Source: Aquimarina sp. Aq107
GTDB lineage: Bacteria > Bacteroidota > Bacteroidia > Flavobacteriales > Flavobacteriaceae
Assembly (NCBI RefSeq): GCF_943733665.1
Contig: NZ_OX030782.1
Coordinates: 2,382,501 to 2,446,500 of the forward strand
Direction of reading: 5' to 3'
Length of the DNA stretch: 64,000 nucleotides
Part shown: positions 1 to 8,280 of the stretch, in pieces
Layout: each line of letters opens with the position of its first letter
How positions within the stretch are numbered: position 1 is the first letter of the stretch
Program-made: the position numbers and the translations under genes
The notes under the pieces: generated by a model
Seen by the model: the letters and a program-made list of their open reading frames with translations, nothing else
The model's database searches: none
Told to the model about the DNA's origin: nothing

Positions 1-853
1 CAACGCTAAAACTAACTCTTGCAACTTCTATTTGTTTCAAGGTTTCCTTGTTATAGACTTTATCTTTATACTCTTGATAACGTTTAATATCTTTATAAGC
101 TTCTCCTAATTTACTTTGTTTTTCATACATTTCGGCCCTAGCTTCATAAATATAAGATAACTCTAATAGCATGTTATGTCTTTCTGCTATTCGGAGAGAT
201 TCTTGAAAAAACTCTTCAGCCTCTTCCAGATTATCTTTACCTAGTGCTAATTTTCCTTTTAGATAATATACCTCGCAATATCCTTCTACATCTTTGTTTT
301 CTACAACCAATTTTTGAGCCTCTTCTAAATAAGGAATCGCCTTATCGTAATCTTTTGCATCTACATAAGTCCAAGCTAAATTAATTATAGGGGTCATATA
401 CTCTTCTGAATTCTTGAGTAGTTTCCCTAACTCTGTAGCATTATTATAATAAATCAATGAGCTTTCTAAATTTTTATAACCATCAGAATACACATTTCCT
501 AAACCATTATTATTCCATAAAATCAATAATGAATCATTTGCTTTTTCAGCATACTTTAGGGACTTTCTGTAATATTGCTCTGCATTTTTATAATCAACTA
601 ATATTTGATAATTATATGCCATTAAATAATATGCTTCTGCCTTATAATGATCATCATCTAATTCATGAGCATAATTAGCGGCTTTAATAGCATACTCTAA
701 TGATTCTTTAACCTTGTACTCAAATGTTAAATTATTCGATGTTTCTATTAAATATTGTAAACTATCATTAATAGGGAATTTGGACTCTTGCTGACCACGA
801 ATCAGAAATGGAATAGAGAATATTAGATATGCAAATAACAATTTTTTCCTCAA
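1..853 (-). CDS. TPR-repeat signalling protein, N-terminal part (cut by window edge)
   Basis: About 284 residues are visible; the frame is open to the left edge, so the C-terminus is missing. A hydrophobic signal segment (KKLLFAYLIFSIPFLIRG) is followed by helical repeats rich in Ala, Tyr and Leu. Examples are NAEQYYRKSLKYAEKAND, DKAIPYLEEAQKLV and EEAEEFFQESLRIAERH, which are typical tetratricopeptide units. No ATG is found between the upstream stop and the signal peptide, so I infer a TTG start at 851-853. In Bacteroidetes this layout usually continues into a transmembrane helix plus a histidine kinase or a LuxR/HTH output domain. That part is not in view, so the output is unknown. Confidence 0.7.
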   Translation of the reverse strand, partial: MRKKLLFAYLIFSIPFLIRGQQESKFPINDSLQYLIETSNNLTFEYKVKESLEYAIKAANYAHELDDDHYKAEAYYLMAYNYQILVDYKNAEQYYRKSLKYAEKANDSLLILWNNNGLGNVYSDGYKNLESSLIYYNNATELGKLLKNSEEYMTPIINLAWTYVDAKDYDKAIPYLEEAQKLVVENKDVEGYCEVYYLKGKLALGKDNLEEAEEFFQESLRIAERHNMLLELSYIYEARAEMYEKQSKLGEAYKDIKRYQEYKDKVYNKETLKQIEVARVSFSV

Positions 854-1009
854 AATATGCAGTTTTGATTAACTAGCAGAGATACTAAATTATGCTATAA
901 TTTACCAACAAAAATGATTAATATCCTATGTTAATTTACTAAAAAAAGTAGAATATATATTGATTTATTGCTTTAAGATTAAAATAAACAAATAAATGAT
1001 TGATGGTTT

Positions 1010-1900
1010 TCACTTTTTTCTTGTAGTAATATAAATCCCAAAAATTACAATCCCTGCTCCTATTATCTGTAGTATAGATAGACTTTCTTCTAAAATAAAA
1101 AATGCTAACAATATTGTTGATACAGGGCCCAAACTCCCAATGATTGCTACATTAGAAGCTCCTAAACGAGCTATTGCAGAAGAAATAAGATATGACGGAA
1201 TTATTGTAGAGAAAAAAGCCATTAAAACACTAAGCACATATACTTCAGAAGAATAGCTTAAAATATCACTTCTATCAAAAATTAAATATTGGGAAATAAT
1301 ACATAAAGAAGATATAATCATTGCATAAGAGGTGAAAACAACAACTCCGAACTTTGGTATTAACCAGCCACTACCGACTAAATAAATAGCATACGTAAGT
1401 GCGCTTAAAAAAATTAGAACCACTCCTGAAAGAAGGTTCGGAATATCTAATTGAAGTTCTTGCCAAAACGTAATTAATACTCCTACATATGTAATTAATA
1501 TAGCAACTAGTTGTTGTTTTGTTATTTTATGTTTTAGAAATACTCTAGAAATTATTAGCACTAAAGTTGGATATACAAATAAAATTATCCGCTCTAATCC
1601 CGCTTTAATATATTGTAATCCAAGAAAATCAAAATAGCTAGCTAAATAGTATCCAATAAAACCAAAAAACACAATCCACAAATAATCTTTTCTCTTAATA
1701 TTTTCTGGAGAAGCAGGTTTATTAAATTGTGCTATAATTATATACACAGGCAGAGAGAATGACATCCTAAACAACAACAAATGCTCTGAAGTTACCTGAT
1801 ATTTATAAGCCATTTTTACCATAACTGCTTTGGCAGAAAATAAAATAACTCCAATAATTGCTAGTATTATACCTAATGAGATTTGTTTAGATTTTTGCAT
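1010..1900 (-). CDS. EamA-family (DMT) permease
   Basis: This 296-residue integral membrane protein has about ten hydrophobic helices arranged as two similar halves, the plan of the EamA/drug-metabolite transporter superfamily. The first half starts at LGIILAIIGVILFSAKAVMV. The second ends in a Gly-rich helix (IIGAGIVIFGIYITT) and a short KK tail. Such proteins export small metabolites or amino acids across the inner membrane, and the substrate cannot be read from sequence. It lies downstream of ychF on the same strand, but a terminator hairpin at about 1971-1996 separates them, so it is probably transcribed alone. Confidence 0.85.
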   Translation of the reverse strand: MQKSKQISLGIILAIIGVILFSAKAVMVKMAYKYQVTSEHLLLFRMSFSLPVYIIIAQFNKPASPENIKRKDYLWIVFFGFIGYYLASYFDFLGLQYIKAGLERIILFVYPTLVLIISRVFLKHKITKQQLVAILITYVGVLITFWQELQLDIPNLLSGVVLIFLSALTYAIYLVGSGWLIPKFGVVVFTSYAMIISSLCIISQYLIFDRSDILSYSSEVYVLSVLMAFFSTIIPSYLISSAIARLGASNVAIIGSLGPVSTILLAFFILEESLSILQIIGAGIVIFGIYITTRKK

Positions 1901-1970
1901 TCAGTAAAATTAATCACAATATCTTTTGCAGGTATTACACACATTTAGCAAAATTACGATGTCCAACAAA

Positions 1971-1996
1971 AAACCCCTTGAAAGTTTTCAAGAGGT
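1971..1996 (-). terminator. Intrinsic terminator after ychF
   Basis: The arms ACCCCTTGAAA and TTTTCAAGAGGT form a stem around a short loop. A T-run follows on the minus strand (A-run at 1967-1973 on the plus strand). It sits about 30-55 bp past the ychF stop. Confidence 0.7.
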
Positions 1997-2025
1997 TTTT
2001 CAATAAAAATAATATCTAAATATCT

Positions 2026-3120
2026 TTATACATTAAATAAGAAATGCATTACATCTCCATCATTTACAATATATCCTTTTCCTTCTACGCCTAACTTTCC
2101 AGCTTCTTTTACTTTAGATTCACTTCCAAAAGAAACGTAATCATCATATTTAATAACTTCCGCTCGAATAAATCCTTTCTCAAAATCTGTATGAATAACA
2201 CCAGCTGCTTGCGGAGCTGTAGCACCAATAGGAATTGTCCAAGCTCTTACTTCTTTTACGCCCGCTGTAAAATATGTTTGTTGATTTAACAATTTATAGG
2301 CAGCTCTTATTAAAACTGATGACCCTGGTTCTTCTAACCCCATATCCTGAAGAAACATTTGCCTTTCTTCATAATCTTCGAGCTCAGTGATATCAGCTTC
2401 TGTTCCGACAGCAAGAATAATTACTTCAGCATTTTCTGTTGATACAGCTTCCTTTACCCGTTTTACGTGATCATTACCATTCACTGCAGCACTTTCGTCT
2501 ACATTACATACATACAATACTGGTTTATCAGTTATAAACTGTAATGGTTTTACAAACTCTGCATGATCATCTTCAGAAACTTCAATAGCTCTAACTGAAG
2601 ATCCTGCCTCCAAACCATCTTTTAACTTTAATAATATTGCTTCTTCTTTCTGTGCTTCTTTATTACCAGTTTTAGCGGCTCTCTTTATCTTATCTAATTT
2701 CTTTTCGAGAGTTTCTAAATCTTTTAATTGTAATTCTATATCTATAGTTTCCTTATCACGAATTGGGTCTATTGATCCATCAACATGAACTATATTATCA
2801 TTATCAAAACAACGTAGCACGTGGATAATTGCATCAGTTTCTCTTATATTTCCTAAAAACTGATTTCCTAAACCTTCTCCTTTACTGGCTCCTTTTACTA
2901 ATCCAGCAATATCAACAATCTCTACTGTTGCAGGTATAACACGTTCAGGGTTTACCAATTCTTCCAGTTTTTCCAATCTTGGATCAGGCACATTAACAAC
3001 ACCTATATTAGGTTCTATTGTACAAAATGGAAAGTTCGCACTTTGCGCTTTTGCATTAGATAAACAATTAAAAAGTGTTGATTTTCCTACGTTTGGTAAT
3101 CCAACTATTCCTGCTTTCAT
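2026..3120 (-). CDS. ychF: Redox-responsive ATPase YchF (Obg-like)
   Basis: The 364-residue protein has the length of YchF (about 363). It begins MKAGIVGLPNVGKSTLF, with a P-loop of the Obg family. The switch II motif DIAGLVKGASKGEGLGN follows, then a coiled-coil insertion rich in Lys and Glu, and a C-terminal TGS domain that includes FYTAGVKEVRAW-like and EVIKYDDYV segments. The NVDE motif replaces the NKxD of true GTPases, which fits the ATP preference known for this family. A longer frame opens upstream, but the P-loop position fixes the start at 3120. A good -7 box lies about 50 bp upstream. YchF binds ribosomes and modulates translation and oxidative-stress responses. Confidence 0.95.
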   Translation of the reverse strand: MKAGIVGLPNVGKSTLFNCLSNAKAQSANFPFCTIEPNIGVVNVPDPRLEKLEELVNPERVIPATVEIVDIAGLVKGASKGEGLGNQFLGNIRETDAIIHVLRCFDNDNIVHVDGSIDPIRDKETIDIELQLKDLETLEKKLDKIKRAAKTGNKEAQKEEAILLKLKDGLEAGSSVRAIEVSEDDHAEFVKPLQFITDKPVLYVCNVDESAAVNGNDHVKRVKEAVSTENAEVIILAVGTEADITELEDYEERQMFLQDMGLEEPGSSVLIRAAYKLLNQQTYFTAGVKEVRAWTIPIGATAPQAAGVIHTDFEKGFIRAEVIKYDDYVSFGSESKVKEAGKLGVEGKGYIVNDGDVMHFLFNV

Positions 3121-3171
3121 ATTAATATAACATAACAGCAAATATGATATTTGCTTGAATTTTTGAGAGTG

Positions 3172-3204
3172 CAAAGATAATGGTATTAACACATAGTATA
3201 CAAA
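3172..3204 (-). promoter_or_regulatory. Predicted ychF promoter
   Basis: On the minus strand, TATCTTTG (3172-3179) matches the Bacteroidetes -7 consensus TAnnTTTG exactly. A TTTG at 3201-3204 lies 21 nt further upstream, within the 17-23 nt range reported for Flavobacterium. Confidence 0.55.
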
Positions 3205-3339
3205 TACTAGTTAAAGAGATTCCATAATTAAAATAAATATTAATAATCAATGCATAAGATTGAATCCTTCATAATTCATAACTATACAAAATGTTCTCCT
3301 TACATTTTTGTAATTTTACAATACCAAATAGATAAACCA

Positions 3340-3891
3340 ATGAAAACTTTTAACAACATTATTGTAATAATTCTCTTATTTTCTGGCTTTATAACATATG
3401 CGCAATCTGAAGAAAATAATAATGAAGAAGAAAAAAAGACAGAAACTAAACCTAAAGAAAATTCTTCTGAAGAAGTAGTGACAAAAATTATTAGAATTAA
3501 AGGTGCTAATGGAGAAGAAAAGGTAATAAAACAACAACAAGTAATTACCAAAAAAAGTGAGGTTACACTTAATCCAAATGAAGAAGATGATGAAACTAAC
3601 AGAACCGCAGTTTACACTCCCGAAAAGGTATCCGTAAAAAATGCTGGAACTACCTCTAACGAGAAAATATATAGTAGTGTTCCAGATGGTACAGGATATA
3701 TATTAACACTTATTGATGAACAAGGAGAAAAAATATCCAAAGCGAAACTACTTTCTAATGGTTATTATATAATAAACAGTGGTATCAAAGATAATTGTTT
3801 AGGACATTTTGATGAATCTAAAAATCTAGTTCTAGAAACCTATGATACTGTTAAGGATTCTGTTATTACCCTCACCTATAAATTGAAATAA
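3340..3891 (+). CDS. Small acidic secreted protein, unknown function
   Basis: I do not recognise this protein. It has 183 residues from ATG 3340. A clear signal peptide (MKTFNNIIVIILLFSGFITYAQ) is followed by a low-complexity stretch of Glu, Lys and Asn, then a Thr/Val/Lys-rich strand region. The C-terminal part, about 75 residues, looks folded: GTGYILTLIDEQGEKISKA followed by a single Cys in KDNCLGHF. An in-frame extension of 30 codons upstream is unlikely, because it would bury the signal peptide. It probably stays in the periplasm or attached to the cell surface. The gene is convergent with the alginate lyase gene at 4057, and a shared hairpin at 4007-4030 lies between them. Confidence 0.6.
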   Translation: MKTFNNIIVIILLFSGFITYAQSEENNNEEEKKTETKPKENSSEEVVTKIIRIKGANGEEKVIKQQQVITKKSEVTLNPNEEDDETNRTAVYTPEKVSVKNAGTTSNEKIYSSVPDGTGYILTLIDEQGEKISKAKLLSNGYYIINSGIKDNCLGHFDESKNLVLETYDTVKDSVITLTYKLK

Positions 3892-4006
3892 GTTTGTTTT
3901 CTCTAGATTTATATATAAAAATATATCAAGTTTAAAATTCGCTAAACGTATCTATGATTAATTTTCTATCCGATTAATATATCATTGACTATTTTTAAAA
4001 TAAAAA

Positions 4007-4030
4007 ACCGCTTAATTAAATTAAGCGGTT
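4007..4030. terminator. Bidirectional terminator, first lyase gene
   Basis: Stem arms AACCGCTTAA and TTAAGCGGTT with an A-run on the left give a T-run for the minus-strand lyase transcript. The stem core is the same as in the hairpin at 5691-5717 after the paralogous lyase gene. Confidence 0.75.
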
Positions 4031-4056
4031 CTTTAAAACTATCAAATCAATTTATA

Positions 4057-5412
4057 TTAATTGTCAGGAGATACCTGTAGATCTCTAATCAATACCTGAC
4101 CATAAACATTAGAGTTTTCATGGCTACTACTAGTTGATTGTAAATAACAACCTGCTTTGAAATAGTTCTCATTAGCATTACCTATATCTACAGATTCAAA
4201 TAATTCTTCAATTCTATTACCACTATTGTTTAAGTTATATAATCTCACAACTCCATTACTCATTGTTAACTCAAAATAGTATTCAGTATCCATTTGCATA
4301 TTGAAATTAATGGTTCTTCCACTTCCTTCTATCTCTTCAGTAACATATCCTAATATTCTTAAATCAACAGATCCTGAATTTTGACCACCATTACCTTGAA
4401 CTTGAACTCTAATAACATCATCATAAGAATCATCTCTCTCATGGATTTGACCAAACGCTAATTTACCAGAAGGTGGTAAATCTTCAATCTTAAATCTCCA
4501 TTTCATAGAGTGTTCTGTATTGGTATTACCATTCCAATAACCATCTCCACCATTAATTATCTCTCTTAACTCAGATCTAGGGTTACTAGATCCTCCAGAG
4601 GTAGGGTTTCCTGGATAACATCTAAAGGCTGCATATCCATCTTTTTCGAAAAAGAAATGACTTTCATTTTTACTTGCATTATCTGCATAATTTAAACCGT
4701 TATCATTACTCCCAACACTTAAATTTCCACTAAAACCATTCAATTTCCAACCACTACCAATAATACTAGATGCAGTTCCACCTGTTGGTGGAGGTGGAGG
4801 ATTAATTGTACCTCCTACTTCCGTAAAAAACCATTTTTGACTATTCCACCCATTGTATGCCCACTGATCTGCATTACTTCCATTAGATGTCCCTCCTACT
4901 CGTAAACTTTTTCCACTATCTCTATTTTTAAGTCTAAAATATCCATTTCCTACAGAAAGTATTTGCCACTGTTGATGTGTGGTACCCTGATATGCCCATT
5001 GCTGAACATTAGCTCCGTTAGAATTATTACCTCCAGACACTTCTAATGATTTACCACTATCTACACCTTTTAAACGTACGTAACCATTGCCAACAGAAAG
5101 TATTTCCCATTGTCTATGAGTAGCAGTTGTATTAGCGTTGGTTCCCCATACTTGAAGATTTGCACCATTATTATTACTTCCAGCGGCAATGTCTAATGTG
5201 CGACCACTTTTTAAATTTGTAATAGTGTAAATTTTGCCTACTACAGGCGTAGCTTTTGCTTCGAGAGATTCATCTGTAATCATAGAATCCTCTGAATCAA
5301 TAAATTCTTCATTTTCACAAGAAATTCCAACCAATATCAAAGTAAAGGCTAGGAAAATTTTAGTAAAAAAACGCAAACCGGATGCATCTTTTTTTCTACG
5401 AAAAGTTTTCAT
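4057..5412 (-). CDS. PL7 alginate lyase lipoprotein with ricin-type binding domain
   Basis: This is a 451-residue lipoprotein. After the signal peptide, LVGISC carries the lipid-bearing Cys and is followed by acidic residues, a surface-export pattern in Bacteroidetes. Residues of about 58-200 form a beta-trefoil with repeated QxW-type motifs (HRQWEILS, HQQWQILS, SQKWFF), a ricin/CBM13-like sugar binder. A Pro linker leads to the PL7 domain with its three signatures: RSELRE, QIH and YFKAGCYLQ. QIH usually accompanies preference for guluronate-containing alginate, so this is probably a G- or MG-active endolyase (inference). ATG 5412 is preferred. ATG 5436 is possible, while a start at 5466 would fall inside an operator. 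Promoter and operators lie at 5455-5528. Confidence 0.92.
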   Translation of the reverse strand: MKTFRRKKDASGLRFFTKIFLAFTLILVGISCENEEFIDSEDSMITDESLEAKATPVVGKIYTITNLKSGRTLDIAAGSNNNGANLQVWGTNANTTATHRQWEILSVGNGYVRLKGVDSGKSLEVSGGNNSNGANVQQWAYQGTTHQQWQILSVGNGYFRLKNRDSGKSLRVGGTSNGSNADQWAYNGWNSQKWFFTEVGGTINPPPPPTGGTASSIIGSGWKLNGFSGNLSVGSNDNGLNYADNASKNESHFFFEKDGYAAFRCYPGNPTSGGSSNPRSELREIINGGDGYWNGNTNTEHSMKWRFKIEDLPPSGKLAFGQIHERDDSYDDVIRVQVQGNGGQNSGSVDLRILGYVTEEIEGSGRTINFNMQMDTEYYFELTMSNGVVRLYNLNNSGNRIEELFESVDIGNANENYFKAGCYLQSTSSSHENSNVYGQVLIRDLQVSPDN

Positions 5413-5454
5413 AATTGTTTGTTTTGAGTTATTCATAATATTTGTGTTAAATAT

Positions 5455-5466
5455 TTGGTATACCAA
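5455..5466. promoter_or_regulatory. Operator 1, first lyase gene (GntR/uronate type)
   Basis: TTGGTATACCAA is a perfect 12-bp palindrome. It matches the core of the UxuR/ExuR-type operator (AAATTGGTATACCAATTT) known for uronate-responsive GntR regulators. Its centre is exactly 20 bp from that of the next site. Confidence 0.7.
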
Positions 5467-5471
5467 TAATA

Positions 5472-5489
5472 AAATTGGTTGACCAATTT
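5472..5489. promoter_or_regulatory. Operator 2, first lyase gene (GntR/uronate type)
   Basis: AAATTGGT-TG-ACCAATTT is a perfect 8+2+8 inverted repeat. It lies just downstream of the predicted -7 box, at the expected transcription start, which suggests repression. Confidence 0.75.
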
Positions 5490-5497
5490 AGTTGTCA

Positions 5498-5528
5498 CAA
5501 TAATAATGATTTATTAACACAACTCAAA
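5498..5528 (-). promoter_or_regulatory. Predicted promoter of first lyase gene
   Basis: On the minus strand, -33 TTTG (5525-5528) is separated by 19 nt from TATTATTG (5498-5505), one mismatch from TAnnTTTG. The same layout occurs in front of the paralogous lyase gene at 7807-7837. Confidence 0.65.
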
Positions 5529-5690
5529 CGTTTTCGTAAAATATTTATAATTTATTATTGATATTGTTAAAATTTTAACCAAAATAACATTGAATTCATA
5601 TATTTTTGTACTAAATATTGATATAAATATTTTCAAATTAATTAGATAAGCTATCTAAAATTCTGAATAACATATAATTACAACATAAAA

Positions 5691-5717
5691 AAGACCGCTT
5701 AATAATTAAGCGGTCTT
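5691..5717. terminator. Terminator, second lyase gene
   Basis: Arms AAGACCGCTTAA and TTAAGCGGTCTT form a 12-bp stem with a 3-nt loop, flanked by an A-run on the left. The ACCGCTTAA core is shared with the hairpin at 4007-4030. Confidence 0.8.
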
Positions 5718-5741
5718 AATACTCTTTAATTTTAAAATAAA

Positions 5742-7712
5742 TTAATTATCTGGGGATACTTGTAAATCTTTAACCAGTACTTCACCATAATCACTAGAAT
5801 CATCATGACTACTACTTGTAGATTGTAAATAACAACCAGCCTTAAAATAGTTTTCATTAGCATTACCTATATTAATGGATTGAAATAACTCTTCTATTCT
5901 ATCTCCATTATTATTAAGGTTATATAAAGTTACCACTCCATTACTCATTGTTAGTTCAAAATAATACTCCGTATCCAAACTCATATCAAAATCAATTGTT
6001 CTTCCTTCACGATCTTCAACTTTCTCTGTTACATATCCTAATATTCTCAAATCTACTTCTCCTGAACTTTGCCCAGCATCCCCTTGCACTTGAACTCTTA
6101 TAACATCATCATAAAAATCATCTCTTTCATGAATTTGACCAAAAGCTAATTTTCCAGAAGGAGGTAAATTTTCGACTCTAAATCTCCACTTCATGGAGTA
6201 CTCAGTATTTGTATTTCCATTCCAATAACCATCTCCGCCATTTATCACTTCCCTTAACTCAGATCTTGGATTGCTCGAACCTCCAGAAGAAGGATTTCCT
6301 GGATAACACCTAAATGCTGCAAATCCATCCTTCTCAAAGAAAAAGTGACTTTCATTTTTACTCGCATTATCTGCATAATCCAATCCATTATCACTACTAC
6401 CAATTGCTAAAGAACCGGTAAATCCATTTAGCTTCCATCCAGGTCCGATAATACTAGCAGCTGTTCCTCCTGGTGGTGGTGGACCCTGTGGTGTTGCATT
6501 TATAACTTTACTAGCAGAAACGTTACCTGAATTATCTACCGCAACTACAGTAAATGCATAAGAAGTACCATTAATCAAATTATTAATTGTCACACTTTCT
6601 CCAAAAGAAGTTACCTCTCCTCCATCATATGTAATTCGTACATTATTGAAATCAGAATCTCCAGGATTATTCCAATTTAAAGCAACAGAACTATTACCAG
6701 CTACTGCATTTAACTCTGATACTGACCCAGGAGGAATTGTATCATCGTCATCTTCATCGCTATCTTCATCGTTTCCATAAATTTCAGTTTCTATAATACT
6801 ATTCCAACTATTTTTAGAATTACCAAAACTGGATATTCTTACGTACCTAGCATCAACATCTTCAAAATCAAAAGTTTCTAATCCTTCTGTTGTTCCGCTA
6901 CTGCCGATAGTTTTAGCATCAAATACTGTAGTTAATGAAGAGGTAGAATTACCCACTCTAATTTTAAAATAAGCTTCTCTTTCATCTCCTTTAAACCAAG
7001 CTATTTTTACACTTGATACAGTTTTTACTATACCTAGATCATAAGTAATATACTTTCCTGTATATCCATTAGATGACCATCTTGATTCTGTGTCTTCAAT
7101 CTCACCATCCACTGTGTTTTCTGGTCCATATCCAGTTTGATTTCCGTTTGCAGAAACACTAATTGGTATTATCTGACCTGGCGCTACTGGTCCATCTATC
7201 AAAGTACTATTAAGTGAGAAGTCATCAAAACGAACATCTCCACTGATTCTTGTTCCTAAAATAGTCACAGAAGAAGAGCTTCCACTATTGAATGTAATAG
7301 AAACTTCTTCAAAATCATCTGTATCGAAATCATTTGATTGTCCTCCAACAGAAAGTTCTCCATTTCCTTTTACCCATGCTTTCAGGACATAATCAGTATT
7401 TCTACTAACATCAACAGTTTGTTCTATTGAGCCTGAAGAACTAGATACTTTACCTGATTTGCTCCCGGATTTTCCCTCACTTGAGATTGCATAATTTTCT
7501 GGGTCTCCCCAATTAACTTCTCCAAGTTCAAAACCAGGGTTTTGAATTGGTATAGAAATCCTAACTTCTGAATCACCTTTTATAGTTTCCAATAGTTCAT
7601 CACTAATCTGTTCATTTGTACAGCTTGTCACTGAAATGAATAGTATTAAAATAAAAGCTGAAATAGAAAACAAAAGGGGGGTTTCTTTTCTAATAATTAA
7701 TGTTTTTTTCAT
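5742..7712 (-). CDS. Multidomain PL7 alginate lyase lipoprotein
   Basis: The 656-residue lipoprotein has the signal segment LFISVTSC with the lipidated Cys. Domains in order: a CBM4/9-like jelly roll (about 55-175, NPGFELGEVNWGDPENY to VRFDDFSL); a discoidin/F5-8C-like CBM32 module (about 183-318, TVDGEIEDTESRWSS to YVRISSFG); a run of Asp and Glu; a fibronectin type III domain (about 328-415); and PL7 (about 420-656). The PL7 domain has RSELRE, QIH and YFKAGCYLQ, so it is a guluronate-side endolyase by inference. The catalytic part is nearly the same as that of the neighbour at 4057 and both end LQVSPDN, while the N-terminal modules are unrelated. Its own promoter and operators lie at 7766-7837. 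Confidence 0.92.
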   Translation of the reverse strand: MKKTLIIRKETPLLFSISAFILILFISVTSCTNEQISDELLETIKGDSEVRISIPIQNPGFELGEVNWGDPENYAISSEGKSGSKSGKVSSSSGSIEQTVDVSRNTDYVLKAWVKGNGELSVGGQSNDFDTDDFEEVSITFNSGSSSSVTILGTRISGDVRFDDFSLNSTLIDGPVAPGQIIPISVSANGNQTGYGPENTVDGEIEDTESRWSSNGYTGKYITYDLGIVKTVSSVKIAWFKGDEREAYFKIRVGNSTSSLTTVFDAKTIGSSGTTEGLETFDFEDVDARYVRISSFGNSKNSWNSIIETEIYGNDEDSDEDDDDTIPPGSVSELNAVAGNSSVALNWNNPGDSDFNNVRITYDGGEVTSFGESVTINNLINGTSYAFTVVAVDNSGNVSASKVINATPQGPPPPGGTAASIIGPGWKLNGFTGSLAIGSSDNGLDYADNASKNESHFFFEKDGFAAFRCYPGNPSSGGSSNPRSELREVINGGDGYWNGNTNTEYSMKWRFRVENLPPSGKLAFGQIHERDDFYDDVIRVQVQGDAGQSSGEVDLRILGYVTEKVEDREGRTIDFDMSLDTEYYFELTMSNGVVTLYNLNNNGDRIEELFQSINIGNANENYFKAGCYLQSTSSSHDDSSDYGEVLVKDLQVSPDN

Positions 7713-7765
7713 TGTTAATGATTGTTTTTAATGCTTACGCTTGTTAAAAGTTATAGGTCAAATTA

Positions 7766-7780
7766 AATGGTAAACCAATT
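7766..7780. promoter_or_regulatory. Operator 1, second lyase gene
   Basis: ATGGT-AA-ACCAA is one mismatch from the TTGGT-NN-ACCAA dyad seen in the other sites. Its centre (7772.5) is exactly 20 bp from the centre of the next site (7792.5), the same spacing as before the first lyase gene. Confidence 0.6.
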
Positions 7781-7783
7781 AAA

Positions 7784-7801
7784 AAATTGGTCAACCAATT
7801 T
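7784..7801. promoter_or_regulatory. Operator 2, second lyase gene
   Basis: AAATTGGT-CA-ACCAATTT is a perfect 8+2+8 inverted repeat placed just downstream of the -7 box. It corresponds to the site at 5472-5489. Confidence 0.75.
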
Positions 7802-7806
7802 TTGTG

Positions 7807-7837
7807 CAATGATAATAATTTACACCAAGCGCACAAA
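7807..7837 (-). promoter_or_regulatory. Predicted promoter of second lyase gene
   Basis: On the minus strand, TTTG (7834-7837), a 19-nt spacer and TATCATTG (7807-7814). The TTTG is the end of ACGTTTG, which is also present at the same place in front of the first lyase gene. Confidence 0.65.
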
Positions 7838-8246
7838 CGTTTTTATAAATTAAACGGGGAAAAAACACCTAATTATTAAAAGATTAACAAACTAATACAT
7901 ACTTTGTTAAATTTAACAAAATGATTATGGGTTTATTTTAATAATTTGTAAATGAGGTGTTTACATTTAAAATCCAATTAAATTTTTCCAAAGTGAATTT
8001 AACAAGTACTTAATTAAAGTTTTAACCGTACAACATAAGCGAGTACTAAAAAATAGAATTCGTAGCCAATTAAATAGTATTCGTTTACATCTTATAGTAA
8101 TCAACTTTGTTTTAATTTTATAATGTTCTGAATTAGATACCACTTTAAAAAAATCTTTAAAAATAGAATGTTTCCAATAAATTTAGATACCAAAACTCAA
8201 CTTACAATAAATATGATCGCTATACATAAAATCTAGATTAATTGAA

Positions 8247-8269
8247 TATCTTTAATTGCTAAACCAATA
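8247..8269 (+). promoter_or_regulatory. Predicted -7 box and degenerate operator, first receptor
   Basis: TATCTTTA (8247-8254) is one base from TAnnTTTG. It is followed by TTGCT-AA-ACCAA (8256-8267), one mismatch from the lyase operators. I found no convincing -33 element. The next receptor gene has the same TATCTTTA followed by ACCAAT. Confidence 0.4.
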
Positions 8270-8280
8270 AATATATTCAC

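Larger units (their letters stand above)
5413..5741. other. Intergenic region between the two lyase genes
   Basis: This 329-bp stretch has no gene. It holds the promoter and two operators of the 4057-5412 gene, then about 150 bp of very AT-rich DNA with no structure that I see. At its right end is the terminator hairpin of the 5742-7712 gene. Confidence 0.8.
7713..8280. other. Divergent regulatory region, lyase versus receptor
   Basis: This 568-bp gene-free stretch lies between divergent genes. The left 130 bp hold the promoter and two operators of the lyase gene. The middle (about 7850-8230) is AT-rich without recognisable sites. The right end carries TATCTTTA (8247-8254) and a degenerate operator next to the receptor start. 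Confidence 0.75.
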
